The notes beneath the pieces are model-generated. The model ran no database searches, was not told the DNA's origin, and saw only the letters and a list, made by a program, of their open reading frames with translations. Position numbers and translations under genes: made by a program. Shown here one piece after another: positions 1 through 8,765 of a stretch of 64,000 bases of DNA (its first letter is position 1; each line of letters begins with the position of its first letter). Origin of the DNA: Paraburkholderia adhaesiva (GTDB lineage Bacteria; Pseudomonadota; Gammaproteobacteria; Burkholderiales; Burkholderiaceae); NCBI RefSeq assembly GCF_021390575.1, contig NZ_JAJEJQ010000001.1, positions 3,262,501 through 3,326,500 on the forward strand. Direction: 5' to 3'.

Positions 1-70
1 GTCCGGGCGCATTCGCAAGTGCGCCACCAGTTCGCTAGATGGCACATAAAGCGGGAGTTGTGAGGGCACA

Positions 71-110
71 GAAAAGAGAAAAGGCCCTCGGCGTTTCGCC
101 GTAGGGCCTT
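71..110 (-). terminator. Intrinsic terminator downstream of aceA
   Basis: On the minus strand, arms at 81-88 and 103-110 pair exactly (AAGGCCCT with AGGGCCTT). An inner five-base stem closes a three-base loop, and a T-rich run follows at 71-80. It lies 130 bases past the aceA stop. A sister hairpin follows the tRNA-Arg gene at 2478-2517. Confidence 0.75.
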
Positions 111-239
111 GCGTGATCGGGGCTAGAGGAGCCCCATGTCGTGCCTGATCTGGTCCGCCCGCATGGGATCGGACCAGAAACGGTCTCAGACGGCACACCT
201 GGAAACCATCTTCCACGTGCGCCGAATGAGGAGCAGCGA

Positions 240-1826
240 TTAAGAGAACTGGTTCATCGTGTTGTCTTTACCTGCCGCCTTCAGAGCCGCGTCGCCGCTG
301 AAGTACTCCTTGTGATCGTCGCCGATGTCCGAGCCCGACATGTTCTGGTGCTTGACGCAGGCGATGCCCTGGCGGATTTCCTTACGCTGCACGCCAGCCA
401 CATAACCCAGCATGCCCTGATCGCCGAAGTATTCCTTCGCGAGGTTGTCGGTCGACAGCGCAGCCGTGTGGTACGTCGGCAGCGTGATCAGGTGGTGGAA
501 GACGCCAGCTTCGCGCGCCGCGTCGGCCTGGAACGTGCGGATCTTTTCGTCGGCGGCCTTCGCCAGTTCGGTCTGATCGTATTCCGCGCTCATCAGCTGG
601 CCACGTTCGTAGGCCGACACATCCTTGCCTGCTGCCTTCATCGCGTCGTACACCTGCTGACGGAAGTTCAGGGTCCAGTTGAACGACGGGCTGTTGTTGT
701 ACACCAGCTTGGCATTCGGGATGACCTTGCGAATCTCGTTGACCATCGCGCCGATCTGGCCGATGTGCGGCTTTTCGGTTTCGATCCACAGCAGGTCAGC
801 ACCGTTTTGCAGCGAGGTGATGGAATCCAGGACGCAGCGCGCTTCGCCCGTGCCGGAGCGGAACTGGAACAGGTTGCTAGGCAGACGCTTCGGACGCAGC
901 AGCTTTCCATCGCGCTTGATGATGACGTCACCATTGCCCAGTGCATCGGCGGCGATTTCGTCGCAATCGAGGAACGAATTGTATTGGTCGCCGAGGTCGC
1001 CCGGCGTGTGGGTCACGGCGATCTGCTTGGTCAGGCCGGCGCCCAGCGAGTCGGTACGGGCAACGATGATGCCGTCGTCCACGCCCAGTTCCAGGAACGC
1101 GTAGCGGATCGCGCGGATCTTGGCCAGGAAGTCTTCGTGAGGCACGGTGACCTTGCCGTCCTGGTGGCCGCACTGCTTCTCGTCGGACACCTGGTTTTCA
1201 ATCTGGATGCAGCATGCGCCTGCTTCGATGAACTGCTTGGCCAGCAGATAGGTTGCTTCGGCGTTGCCGAAACCCGCATCGATGTCGGCGATGATAGGCA
1301 CGACGTGGGTGACGTGGTTGTCGATCTTGTTCTGAATGGCGGCCTTTGCGGCAGCGTCCTTGGCGGCGTCCAGTTCGCGGAACAAACCGCCCAGTTCACG
1401 GGCGTCGGCCTGGCGCAGGAACGTGTACAGCTCGCGGATCAGCGCGGTGACCGAGGTCTTTTCGTGCATCGACTGGTCCGGCAGCGGGCCGAACTCCGAG
1501 CGCAGTGCGGCGACCATCCAGCCCGACAGGTAGAGGTAGCGGCGGTCGGTGCTGTTGAAGTGCTTCTTGATGGAGATCATCTTCTGCTGGCCGATGAAGC
1601 CGTGCCAGCAACCCAGCGACTGGGTGTATTTGGACGAGTCGGCATCGTAGGCGGCCATGTCAGCGCGCATGATCTTCGCGGTGTATCTGGCGATGTCCAG
1701 GCCCGTCTTGAACTTGTTCTGCGCACGCATGCGGGCGGCGTACTCGGGATTGATGGCATTCCACGCGCTGCCTTGTTTCTCTTTCAAACCGGCAACTGCC
1801 TTGATGTCGTCTTGATATTGGGTCAT
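240..1826 (-). CDS. aceA: Isocitrate lyase
   Basis: First enzyme of the glyoxylate shunt: it cleaves isocitrate to glyoxylate and succinate in the cytoplasm and allows growth on acetate and fatty acids. The protein is 528 residues, the size of the longer bacterial isocitrate lyase type (as in Pseudomonas) rather than the roughly 430-residue E. coli type. The active-site loop reads KQCGH at residues 217-221, where the E. coli type has KKCGH. The phosphoenolpyruvate-mutase-like barrel motifs are present, for example IIADIDAGFGN at 178-188. The gene stands alone, is followed by an intrinsic terminator, and has about 650 bases of upstream DNA with palindromic operator candidates. No malate synthase gene is adjacent. 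The family assignment is secure. Confidence 0.97.
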   Translation of the reverse strand: MTQYQDDIKAVAGLKEKQGSAWNAINPEYAARMRAQNKFKTGLDIARYTAKIMRADMAAYDADSSKYTQSLGCWHGFIGQQKMISIKKHFNSTDRRYLYLSGWMVAALRSEFGPLPDQSMHEKTSVTALIRELYTFLRQADARELGGLFRELDAAKDAAAKAAIQNKIDNHVTHVVPIIADIDAGFGNAEATYLLAKQFIEAGACCIQIENQVSDEKQCGHQDGKVTVPHEDFLAKIRAIRYAFLELGVDDGIIVARTDSLGAGLTKQIAVTHTPGDLGDQYNSFLDCDEIAADALGNGDVIIKRDGKLLRPKRLPSNLFQFRSGTGEARCVLDSITSLQNGADLLWIETEKPHIGQIGAMVNEIRKVIPNAKLVYNNSPSFNWTLNFRQQVYDAMKAAGKDVSAYERGQLMSAEYDQTELAKAADEKIRTFQADAAREAGVFHHLITLPTYHTAALSTDNLAKEYFGDQGMLGYVAGVQRKEIRQGIACVKHQNMSGSDIGDDHKEYFSGDAALKAAGKDNTMNQFS

Positions 1827-1936
1827 ACGAACCTCTCGAGAATAAATCGTGTTTGAAAATTCGTTGCGTCTGCCGCTACGTGCGTCGAAGCAAACTGCAT
1901 GACTAAATTGTAGCGCTGCCTCGATGCGCTGCGATG

Positions 1937-1961
1937 AAGTCTTATATAAGACATAAGACTT
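1937..1961. promoter_or_regulatory. Triple half-site operator candidate upstream of aceA
   Basis: A perfect 14-bp palindrome, GTCTTATATAAGAC at 1939-1952, is followed directly by a third half-site, ATAAGAC at 1953-1959. One inverted and one direct copy therefore abut without a gap. It lies 111-135 bases upstream of the aceA start in AT-rich DNA, which suits binding of a dimeric repressor or activator. I cannot name the regulator with certainty. Confidence 0.55.
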
Positions 1962-1997
1962 AATTTCTCATTATTTTTCAATGACATACGCGACAAT

Positions 1998-2012
1998 TTT
2001 TGCAATGCAAAA
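1998..2012. promoter_or_regulatory. TTTGCA-type palindrome upstream of aceA
   Basis: A perfect palindrome with 7-base arms, TTTTGCA A TGCAAAA. Regulators of the short-chain acyl-CoA regulator family (RamB, PccR, MccR) are known to recognise TTTGCAA-type sites and to control glyoxylate-shunt and propionyl-CoA genes. Assigning this site to that family is an inference. Confidence 0.5.
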
Positions 2013-2140
2013 CACGTTTTCAGAGGACGGAAGCGTGATTCCGGGAAATCCAAAATAGATCCCGTAATGTGAAATGTGTTTTCGCGTGGCCGGAGGCTGG
2101 GCAATCGCTGGGGGCTTAAGCAACGAAAACGGGGGGTGAT

Positions 2141-2148
2141 TTTGCAAA
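2141..2148. promoter_or_regulatory. TTTGCAAA box, far upstream of aceA
   Basis: A perfect 8-bp palindrome, TTTGCAAA, 315 bases upstream of the aceA start. It shares its core with the palindrome at 1998-2012. It could be a second binding site for the same regulator, but an 8-mer may also occur by chance. Confidence 0.35.
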
Positions 2149-2477
2149 CGCCTGTTTCGATGGACCGACGTTATGACGCGCGATCAAATGCGCCGCGCAT
2201 GTCGCCAGGCTGACCCGCAGGGACATCGCACGACTTTCACCCGTCGTTGGCAACGCATCTAAACGGAATCGGGACCCGGCATCTGGGCGCTGCAATAACA
2301 GCCAAGGCAGGGCGAAGTAGCCGATGCGCCAAATTCAGCGCTCGCCAGTAGCTGACTCGTTGCGAGATCCTGGCCATTACTGCTCCAGACTAGAGTGTTT
2401 GTTGTTGCGTCTGTGCTATTCCGGGCCCTGCAACTTTTCTGCGAGCCAGCGCATGAAACGCGGTTTCTGGCGGTACA
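2149..2477. other. Gap between the aceA upstream region and the tRNA-Arg terminator
   Basis: About 330 bases without a convincing gene on either strand. The reading frames here lack ribosome binding sites and protein-like composition, and I saw no repeat or RNA fold. Confidence 0.5.
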
Positions 2478-2517
2478 GAAAAGACAAAAGGCCCCGGGGC
2501 TTTCGCCATAGGGCCTT
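2478..2517 (-). terminator. Intrinsic terminator of tRNA-Arg
   Basis: On the minus strand the seven-base arms at 2488-2494 and 2511-2517 pair exactly and are followed by TTTTGTCTTTT. It starts 42 bases past the tRNA 3' end, so the tRNA is probably transcribed as a single unit. Confidence 0.75.
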
Positions 2518-2558
2518 CATTGGGTGGGGTTCTATGAACCCAGGATCACATCTAATTC

Positions 2559-2634
2559 TGGCGCGCCCGGCTGGGATCGAACCAGCAACCCCTGCCTTCG
2601 GAGGGCAGTACTCTATCCATTGAGCTACGGGCGC
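2559..2634 (-). tRNA. tRNA-Arg (anticodon CCG)
   Basis: A 76-base cloverleaf. The acceptor arm GCGCCCG pairs with CGGGCGC, followed by discriminator G and an encoded CCA. The anticodon stem CTGCC/GGCAG encloses the loop CTCCGAA, giving anticodon CCG, which reads CGG. The T-loop has the usual GGTTCGATCC form. No direct repeat of the tRNA 3' end was seen nearby, so there is no sign of an integrated element. Confidence 0.95.
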
Positions 2635-2930
2635 ATTTGTGCAAAAGCGCCGCCATCAGGCCGAAGAACACGGGGGATAGCAGCGCCGAAGTGAGACCGA
2701 GAGGATACCCGGTTTCGCCTGGGCCGTCCACCGTGCGGGGCTGTCCGGGCTGGCCGCGAGTCTGAACGCGGCCGCGAAGGAACCGCAGTCGCGAAACACG
2801 CCGCACAAAATCGGGGCCGCATTACATCGGAATGCAATGCTCGTGTGCGTGCACGACGGCGTCAAGATCGATCAGTGACTGGCGGCGGTACAATCCCCAG
2901 TCACCCAATAACCCAGTTGTTATCTCCACG

Positions 2931-3677
2931 ATGCAGCCCATGCTGTTGCACCGCATCGATAAAACGCTTTCGCAACTCAAGGTCGCGGTCGTGACGCCCA
3001 CGTATAACCGCGAGCGTTTTCTCGCACAGTCGCACCGCTATTTCGGTGCGCAGATCAATCCGTTTGCCGCATTGCGCTGGTTCGTACTGGACGACAGTCC
3101 GCAGCGCAGCGAGCACGGGTTCTTTTCGGATGATCCCGCGGTCGATTACGAATGGGCAAACGAGCGTCTGCCGCTCGGGGAGAAGCGTAACAGGCTCAAT
3201 CGAAAGGCGAAATAGTGGGGTGCGGACATCGTCTGTAGCATGGACGACGACGACTGGTATGGCCCGGACTACGTGTCCGACATGGCGACGCTGCTGCTGC
3301 AAAGCGATGCGTGCTTTGCCGGGTCGGGCGACGACTACTATTACGATCCCCACGGGCAACATGTGTTGTTCATTCCGGCGCCACGCCAGAGCATGACCTG
3401 CAACGGCGTGCTCTGCTACAAGACGTTCGTGCTGGAATCGCGTGGCTACAGTCCGGAGGCCAGATCCGGCGAGGAACCGGCGTTCATTCAGCGCGACCCG
3501 GTCTTGCAGCATCCGGACGTCAGGCGTATCCATCTTGCGCTGGCGTCAGGCCTCAATACGGTGTCGAAACGCGGCTATCTAATAAACGTGACGCTGCGAT
3601 CGACATTGACACTGGACGATTTTCCGATGACCGATACCGACCAGCGGTTCTATCGGCAGCGGATGTGGCTGGAGTGA
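2931..3677 (+). pseudogene. Family 2 glycosyltransferase interrupted by an amber codon
   Basis: One frame runs through a GT-A type glycosyltransferase but is interrupted by TAG at 3213-3215. The N-terminal part has the family 2 opening KVAVVTPTYNRERF. The part after the stop resumes at once in the same frame with the metal-binding acidic motif SMDDDDWYGPDYV near 3237. No bases are missing or added, so one substitution (for example GAG to TAG) explains the break. Without the stop the protein would be about 248 residues. The start at 2931 is chosen because similarity begins just after it; the ribosome binding site is weak. The donor and acceptor sugars cannot be inferred. A downstream restart at 3240 would lack the nucleotide-binding N-terminus, so a non-functional gene is most likely. 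Confidence 0.8.
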
Positions 3678-3831
3678 GGACGCACTGGTCTCCCGCACTG
3701 GGAGAAAACCAGGACTTTTTTGCCAACACGGCTTCCAGCATCTAAACCCGGCTCGCCCGCATCCCGCCGCTCCGGGTAAACGCCCGCCGAAGCACAGCCG
3801 CGCACTTACACTCGTATCAAAACCTTCCGTC

Positions 3832-3837
3832 TATAAT
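3832..3837 (+). promoter_or_regulatory. Consensus -10 box ahead of the cytochrome c gene
   Basis: A perfect TATAAT lies 84 bases upstream of the cytochrome start, in a locally AT-rich stretch. No good -35 element is seen at the usual spacing. Confidence 0.4.
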
Positions 3838-3920
3838 CTTTGCGATATTTGAGCCATAGCAACGCCGCAGCCGTCCTGCAGTACCGCTCACGACAATACC
3901 AAAGGAAGACGGAGACAAGC

Positions 3921-4829
3921 ATGAGCGAAGCGCCCCACGGAAACCCGATCAAAACGCCCGGCCAGTTGATCGCCGCCGTTGTCGCCGGATTTGCGGTCCC
4001 GGTCGTCATCATCATCCTGCTCGCCTACTACGTCGACAACACGACGCGCACAGGCGCCGGCACCAACGAACTCGCCCCCGACGAAGTTGCCCACCGCATC
4101 GCGCCCATCGCGCAGGTGTCCGTGCAGGACGCCAACGCGCCGCGCGCCTACAAGACCGGCGAGCAGGTCTTCCAGGCCGTCTGCTCCGCGTGTCACACCA
4201 GCGGTGCGGCGGGCGCGCCGAAGTTCGGCAACTCGGGCGACTGGGCGCCACGCATCGCGCAGGGCTTCGACACGCTCTGGCACACCGCCCTCGCCGGCAA
4301 GGGCGCCATGCCGCCGCGCGGCGGCACCAGTCCCGCCGACTACAGCGATTACGAAATCGGCCTCGCGGTGGCCTACATGGCGAACCACGGCGGCGCGAAC
4401 TTCCAGGATCCGCCGAAGCCTGCCGCCAACGCAGCACAGAGCGCGTCCGGGGCGGCAGCCGCGAACGCACCAGCTGCCTCGGGTGCCGATACGAACGCCC
4501 AGGCCACTGCGGCCATGGCGGCGATCGCCACTATTCCGCAAGCGGCGGCCGCTCCGTCCGGGGGTGCCGCCGGGCAAAGCGCGGATGCGTCGCAGGCCGG
4601 CAAGGCGCTCTATCAGCAGGTCTGCCAGGCCTGTCACGCCGCGGGTATTCTGGGCGCGCCCAAGTTCGGCAGCAAGGACGACTGGGCGCTGCGACTGAAA
4701 GACCCGATGGACACCGTCTACAACTACGCGCTGCACGGCAAGGGCCAGATGCCGCCAAAGGGCGGCTCCACCGCGTCCGATGCCGATGTGAAGGCCGCCG
4801 TCGACTACATGGTGAGCGCTGCGAAGTAA
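3921..4829 (+). CDS. Membrane-anchored dihaem cytochrome c (c5 type)
   Basis: A 302-residue electron-transfer protein exported to the periplasm. One hydrophobic segment at about residues 15-37 serves as uncleaved signal or anchor. Two class I cytochrome c domains follow, with haem-attachment motifs CSACH (88-92) and CQACH (235-239). Each is followed by a GKGxMPPxGG stretch carrying the likely axial methionine (Met130 in the first domain). An Ala-rich linker at about 168-222 joins them. The domains are similar to each other, which points to internal duplication. The start at 3921 is preceded by GGAGAC, and an in-frame upstream extension has no ribosome binding site. It is a single-gene unit ending in a strong terminator. 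The redox partner is not evident; a terminal oxidase partner is a guess. Confidence 0.9.
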   Translation: MSEAPHGNPIKTPGQLIAAVVAGFAVPVVIIILLAYYVDNTTRTGAGTNELAPDEVAHRIAPIAQVSVQDANAPRAYKTGEQVFQAVCSACHTSGAAGAPKFGNSGDWAPRIAQGFDTLWHTALAGKGAMPPRGGTSPADYSDYEIGLAVAYMANHGGANFQDPPKPAANAAQSASGAAAANAPAASGADTNAQATAAMAAIATIPQAAAAPSGGAAGQSADASQAGKALYQQVCQACHAAGILGAPKFGSKDDWALRLKDPMDTVYNYALHGKGQMPPKGGSTASDADVKAAVDYMVSAAK

Positions 4830-4866
4830 GCGCACGCTCACGTCGCCGGCGCGTTCGGCAACGAAC

Positions 4867-4906
4867 AAAAAAGGGCTGCATCTTGCGATGCAGCCCTTTT
4901 CGTTTT
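4867..4906. terminator. Bidirectional terminator between cytochrome c and rep
   Basis: A perfect 10-bp stem (GGGCTGCATC with GATGCAGCCC) has a four-base loop. It is flanked by T-runs on the right and A-runs on the left, so it can stop transcripts from both converging genes. Confidence 0.9.
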
Positions 4907-4947
4907 CGACGTCACCGCCGCCATCCCGGAAACCTCAGAAGGACACC

Positions 4948-7038
4948 TCAGCCCTTTTGCAGCAGTGCCTTCAGGCTGGCAAGCCGGTCCTTCGGCGACA
5001 TCGGCGCTTCTTCGGCAGTAGGCGGCGGCGCTTCATCCAGCGCCATCTCCGGGATGAATCGCGACGCCTCGCACACCACCGTTTCTCTCGCCCGCTTGCG
5101 CTTCTTGCACCAGTTCAGATGCAGGCTGCGCTGCGCGCGCGTGATCGCGACGTACATCAGCCGACGCTCTTCCTCGATGCGCGCGTCGTCGATCGGTTCG
5201 TCGTCGGCGCCGCCGCGGTGGGGCATGATCCCCTCCTCCACGCCGACCAGAAACACGTGCGGATACTCCAGCCCCTTCGATGCGTGCACCGTCGATAGCC
5301 GCACCGCGTCCGGGTCATCTTCCTTGCCTTCGAGCATCGACATCAGCGCCACGGTCTGGATCAGGCCGAGCAGGTTCTTGCCGGTATCCGCGAGGCCGTC
5401 GGCGTTGTCGTAACCGGTGGCCTCCGCGTCTTCGCCGATTTCCTGCTCCGGCTTCGTGCCCTTGCGCTTGAGCCATTCGAGGAATTCGAGCACGTTCTGC
5501 CACTTCGACTGCGCCTGGCGCTCGTCGAAGGCATCGTAGAGATACGCCTCGTAGTGGATCGCTTCCATGAGGTCATCGAGCACGACCGTCGCGGGGTCCT
5601 TCTCCGCGCGCTCGGCGAGGCGTTGCATGAAGTCGCAGAACACGCGCATCGGCTCGACCTGACGCGCCGAGAGCCGCGCCTCGATGCCGCCCATATACAC
5701 CGCCTCGAACAGCGACACCTTCGCCTGGCCCGCGAACGCGCCGAGCGCTTCGAGCGTCGTGTTGCCGACACCGCGTCGCGGCGTGGTAATCGCGCGGATG
5801 AACGCGGGATCGTCGTCGTGGTTCGCGATCAGGCGCAGGTAGGCGCAGATGTCCTTGATCTCGGCTTTATCGAAGAACGACTGCCCGCCCGAGAGCACGT
5901 ACGGAATGCGCTCGCGCCTCAACACCTGCTCGAAGATGCGCGCCTGGAAGTTGCCGCGATACAGGATCGCGTAGTCGCGAAACTGTGCACGCCGCTCGAA
6001 CTTGTGCGCGGAGAGCCGGAACACAACCGATTCGGCCTCGTGTTCTTCGTCATTGCAGGGCGTGACGGTGATCGTGTCGCCCATGCCGTGCTCGGACCAC
6101 AGCTTCTTTTCGAAGAGCTTCGGATTGTTCGCGATGACGTTGTTCGCCGCCGTGAGGATGCGCACCGTCGAGCGGTAGTTCTGTTCCAGCTTGATGACGT
6201 GCAGCTTCGGAAAATCCTTGCCGAGTTGCGCGAGGTTTTCGAGCGTCGCGCCGCGCCAGCCGTAAATGGCCTGATCGTCGTCGCCCACGGCCGTGAACGC
6301 TGCGCGCGGGCCCGCCAGCAGCTTGACCAGCTCGTACTGGCAGGTGTTGGTGTCCTGGTACTCGTCGATCAGCAGATAGCGCAGCTTGTTCTGCCAGCGA
6401 TCGCGCACCTGTTCATTCTTCGCGAAGAGTTCGGTGGGCAGGCGGATCAAGTCGTCGAAATCGACGGCCTGGTACGCATGCAGCGTCGCCACGTAGTTGC
6501 GATAGACGATCGCCGCCTGGTGCTCGTCTTCGTTCGACGCCGTGGCGAGCGCCTCTTCGGGCATCACGAGACCGTTCTTCCAGAGCGAGATGATCGACTG
6601 GATCTTGCGGATGAAGCCCTTGTCGGTCGAGCCCACCTGCTCCTGGATCAGGGAGAAGCAGTCGTCGGAGTCCATGATCGAAAACTGGGGCTTGAGACCC
6701 AGATGCTCGGCTTCCTGACGCAGGATCTGCACGCCGAGCGAGTGGAACGTACATACGGTGAGCTGGTTCACCGGCACCTTGCGGCCTTCCTTGCCAGGCG
6801 TGGTGAGCGTCTTGCCTTCGAGCAGCTTGCTCACGCGCTCGCGCATTTCGGCGGCGGCCTTGTTGGTGAAGGTGACGGCTGCGATATGGCGCGGCTCGAA
6901 GCCTTTCGCTTCGATGAGGTGCGCGATCTTCTGCGTGATCACGCGCGTCTTGCCGCTGCCCGCGCCGGCGAGCACAAGACAGGGACCGTCGAGATAGCGC
7001 ACCGCTTCGCTTTGGGCGGGATTCAGGCCTGCGGACAT
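4948..7038 (-). CDS. rep: ATP-dependent DNA helicase Rep (UvrD/PcrA superfamily 1A)
   Basis: A 3'-5' helicase that removes proteins ahead of replication forks. The 696 residues carry Walker A AGAGSGKT (24-31), Walker B with DEYQDTN, the GDDDQAIYGWRGA motif III region, QNYRS motif IV, VHASKGLEY and the VAITRAQ motif VI. Colinear similarity to E. coli Rep (for example CLVLAGAGSGKTRVIT and YLLIDEYQDTNTCQYELVKL) favours Rep over UvrD. The start MSAGLNPAQ at 7038 matches the family N-terminus, although the frame is open for 59 further codons upstream with low-complexity, non-homologous sequence. It stands alone and converges with the cytochrome gene. Confidence 0.88.
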   Translation of the reverse strand: MSAGLNPAQSEAVRYLDGPCLVLAGAGSGKTRVITQKIAHLIEAKGFEPRHIAAVTFTNKAAAEMRERVSKLLEGKTLTTPGKEGRKVPVNQLTVCTFHSLGVQILRQEAEHLGLKPQFSIMDSDDCFSLIQEQVGSTDKGFIRKIQSIISLWKNGLVMPEEALATASNEDEHQAAIVYRNYVATLHAYQAVDFDDLIRLPTELFAKNEQVRDRWQNKLRYLLIDEYQDTNTCQYELVKLLAGPRAAFTAVGDDDQAIYGWRGATLENLAQLGKDFPKLHVIKLEQNYRSTVRILTAANNVIANNPKLFEKKLWSEHGMGDTITVTPCNDEEHEAESVVFRLSAHKFERRAQFRDYAILYRGNFQARIFEQVLRRERIPYVLSGGQSFFDKAEIKDICAYLRLIANHDDDPAFIRAITTPRRGVGNTTLEALGAFAGQAKVSLFEAVYMGGIEARLSARQVEPMRVFCDFMQRLAERAEKDPATVVLDDLMEAIHYEAYLYDAFDERQAQSKWQNVLEFLEWLKRKGTKPEQEIGEDAEATGYDNADGLADTGKNLLGLIQTVALMSMLEGKEDDPDAVRLSTVHASKGLEYPHVFLVGVEEGIMPHRGGADDEPIDDARIEEERRLMYVAITRAQRSLHLNWCKKRKRARETVVCEASRFIPEMALDEAPPPTAEEAPMSPKDRLASLKALLQKG

Positions 7039-7452
7039 CGTTGCTGGATTGGAAAAACGGTTGGAACGGCTGGAACGCGTGCGGCACGGTTGACCGTGCG
7101 CGCGGCTGACGCGCTGTGAACACCGGCGGATACCGGCACGTGCGCTGTTACTGCGCGAGGCGCGCGGCATGCCCGAATGGCTTCCGGACAGCCTCACGTG
7201 GGGCGAGTCCGGCACGCAGGACGTGCGATGTTAACACGACCAACGCACGACAACCGGATCACCCGGACGCACGATTGCGGTCGGAGCGAACCGGGCGAAG
7301 GCCTCGCCTCGTGCGTGGCCCCACGCAACCGATACGCCCCCGCGAGCGGCGCTCGCTTGCGCCCCACCGGCCGCCCGCTGCGTGCCACAATAACGCGCTC
7401 CTGCCCACCGCCGATGTGGCTCGTACCGCGCCGCCCCTGGAGGAATTACCCC
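7039..7452. other. Divergent intergenic region between rep and the Gfo/Idh/MocA gene
   Basis: About 410 bases that must hold the promoters of both divergent genes. I saw no clear promoter hexamers, no RNA fold and no convincing small gene. Confidence 0.5.
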
Positions 7453-8517
7453 ATGACTTCACCGCTGAAAATCGGCCTGATGGGCTACGGCTTTGCCGGC
7501 CAGACGTTCCACGCACCCGTGATCGCGCATTGTCCGGGTGCCACGCTCGCCGCCATCGCCACGGGACAGCCCGAACGTGCGCGCGCCGACTTTCCGGATG
7601 CCGCGATAGTCCCCGATCTCGACGCGCTGCTCGCCCTTGACGACATCGAATGCGTCGTCATCGCGACGCCGAACGACACGCACTTCGACCTCGCGCGCCG
7701 CGTCCTGACGCGCGGCAAGCATGTTCTGGTCGACAAGCCCGTCACCTTGAGCGCCGCGCAAGCGCGCGAACTGGCCGCGCTCGCCGCCGACCGGGGGCTT
7801 GTGTTCGCACCGTTCCATAACCGCCGCTGGGACGGCGATTTCCTCACCGTGCGCGCGTTGCTCGCCAGCGGCGACCTGGGCCGCGTGACGCACTTTGAAT
7901 CACATTTCGACCGCTTCCGCCCGCAGGTGCGCCAGCGCTGGCGCGAGGACGCTGCGCGCGGCGGCGGCCTGCTTTATGACCTCGGGCCGCATCTGATCGA
8001 CCAGGCGCTCGCGCTTTTCGGCGCGCCGGAGACCGTCACCGCGTTCGTGCGCACATCCCGCGACGACGCGACTGCACCCGACTACGTGCATCTGGTGCTC
8101 GGCTATGCGAACCACGATGCCGTGCTGCACGCGAGTGCGCTCGCCGCGTTCTCGCCGCGGTTCGTGATCAACGGCACGCGCGGGAGCTATCTGAAGAACG
8201 GTCTCGACACGCAGGAGGACCAGTTGAGGGCCGGGCTGCGCCCTGGCCAGCCGGGGTTCGGCGCGGGCAACGAGGCTGGCCGACTGCATGTGCTGAACGA
8301 TGCTCCCTCGGGGAGCGACGGTGGCGAAACAGAACGCACGCTTCCGACCGCCGCTGGCGATTACGCGGACCTCTATCGTGCGCTGGCCTCGTCGATCCGC
8401 GAAGGCAAGCCATTCCCGGTAAGCCCGCAGGATGCCATCGACGTAATGACGGTAATCGAGTTAGCCATGCAAAGCGCCGCCGAAGGCCGCACGCTCCCGT
8501 TCGTGCGCACGGCCTGA
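7453..8517 (+). CDS. Gfo/Idh/MocA family NAD(P)-dependent oxidoreductase
   Basis: A 354-residue predicted sugar or inositol-type dehydrogenase. The N-terminal Rossmann domain opens with a GYGFAGQTFHAP nucleotide-binding loop (about 11-22). It contains the family motif VDKPVTLSAAQA (about 95-106, the catalytic-lysine region EKP/DKP) and continues into the C-terminal alpha/beta domain with GGGLLYDLGPHLIDQAL (about 174-190), whose aspartate and histidine are usual catalytic residues. AGGAATT precedes the ATG at 7453. The gene stands alone, so its substrate cannot be inferred. Confidence 0.88.
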   Translation: MTSPLKIGLMGYGFAGQTFHAPVIAHCPGATLAAIATGQPERARADFPDAAIVPDLDALLALDDIECVVIATPNDTHFDLARRVLTRGKHVLVDKPVTLSAAQARELAALAADRGLVFAPFHNRRWDGDFLTVRALLASGDLGRVTHFESHFDRFRPQVRQRWREDAARGGGLLYDLGPHLIDQALALFGAPETVTAFVRTSRDDATAPDYVHLVLGYANHDAVLHASALAAFSPRFVINGTRGSYLKNGLDTQEDQLRAGLRPGQPGFGAGNEAGRLHVLNDAPSGSDGGETERTLPTAAGDYADLYRALASSIREGKPFPVSPQDAIDVMTVIELAMQSAAEGRTLPFVRTA

Positions 8518-8765
8518 ACCGGGCCGATGCATACAGTCTGAATGGCCGCGGCGCGGGGCAAGCTTCGCGCCGTTCTGGCCCCCTCCGACAATGCTGGCGC
8601 CAGACGAAGGATTTCCGGCCCCCTGGCGGCGCAACAGAACCAGCTAAGGAAACATACGAACGGTTACCGGAGCATTTGCATGGTCGGTCATCGTGCGGCG
8701 AGCGCAACACGTTGTGCGCTAAGACCACGCCGCAAAGAGCGACAACGACCAAAAAGGAGTCTCAC

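Noticed and set aside
141..1856. 571-codon plus-strand frame opposite aceA
   Set aside because: Shadow of the aceA frame in GC-rich DNA; Arg/Val/Leu-rich with no domain. The same applies to long antisense frames at 5554-7119, 11699-13063, 22349-24562 and 35439-37562.
1823..2104. Minus-strand 93-codon frame upstream of aceA
   Set aside because: It covers the palindromic operators, has no ribosome site and no recognisable similarity.
2324..2623. Plus-strand reading frame ending with ARPAGIEPATPAFGGQYS
   Set aside because: The C-terminal part is the antisense reading of the tRNA-Arg gene, a well-known spurious protein; the frame has no ribosome site.
3213..3215. Programmed readthrough or recoding of the amber codon in the glycosyltransferase
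   Set aside because: No stem-loop or readthrough context such as a selenocysteine or pyrrolysine signal is apparent; a simple nonsense mutation is more likely.
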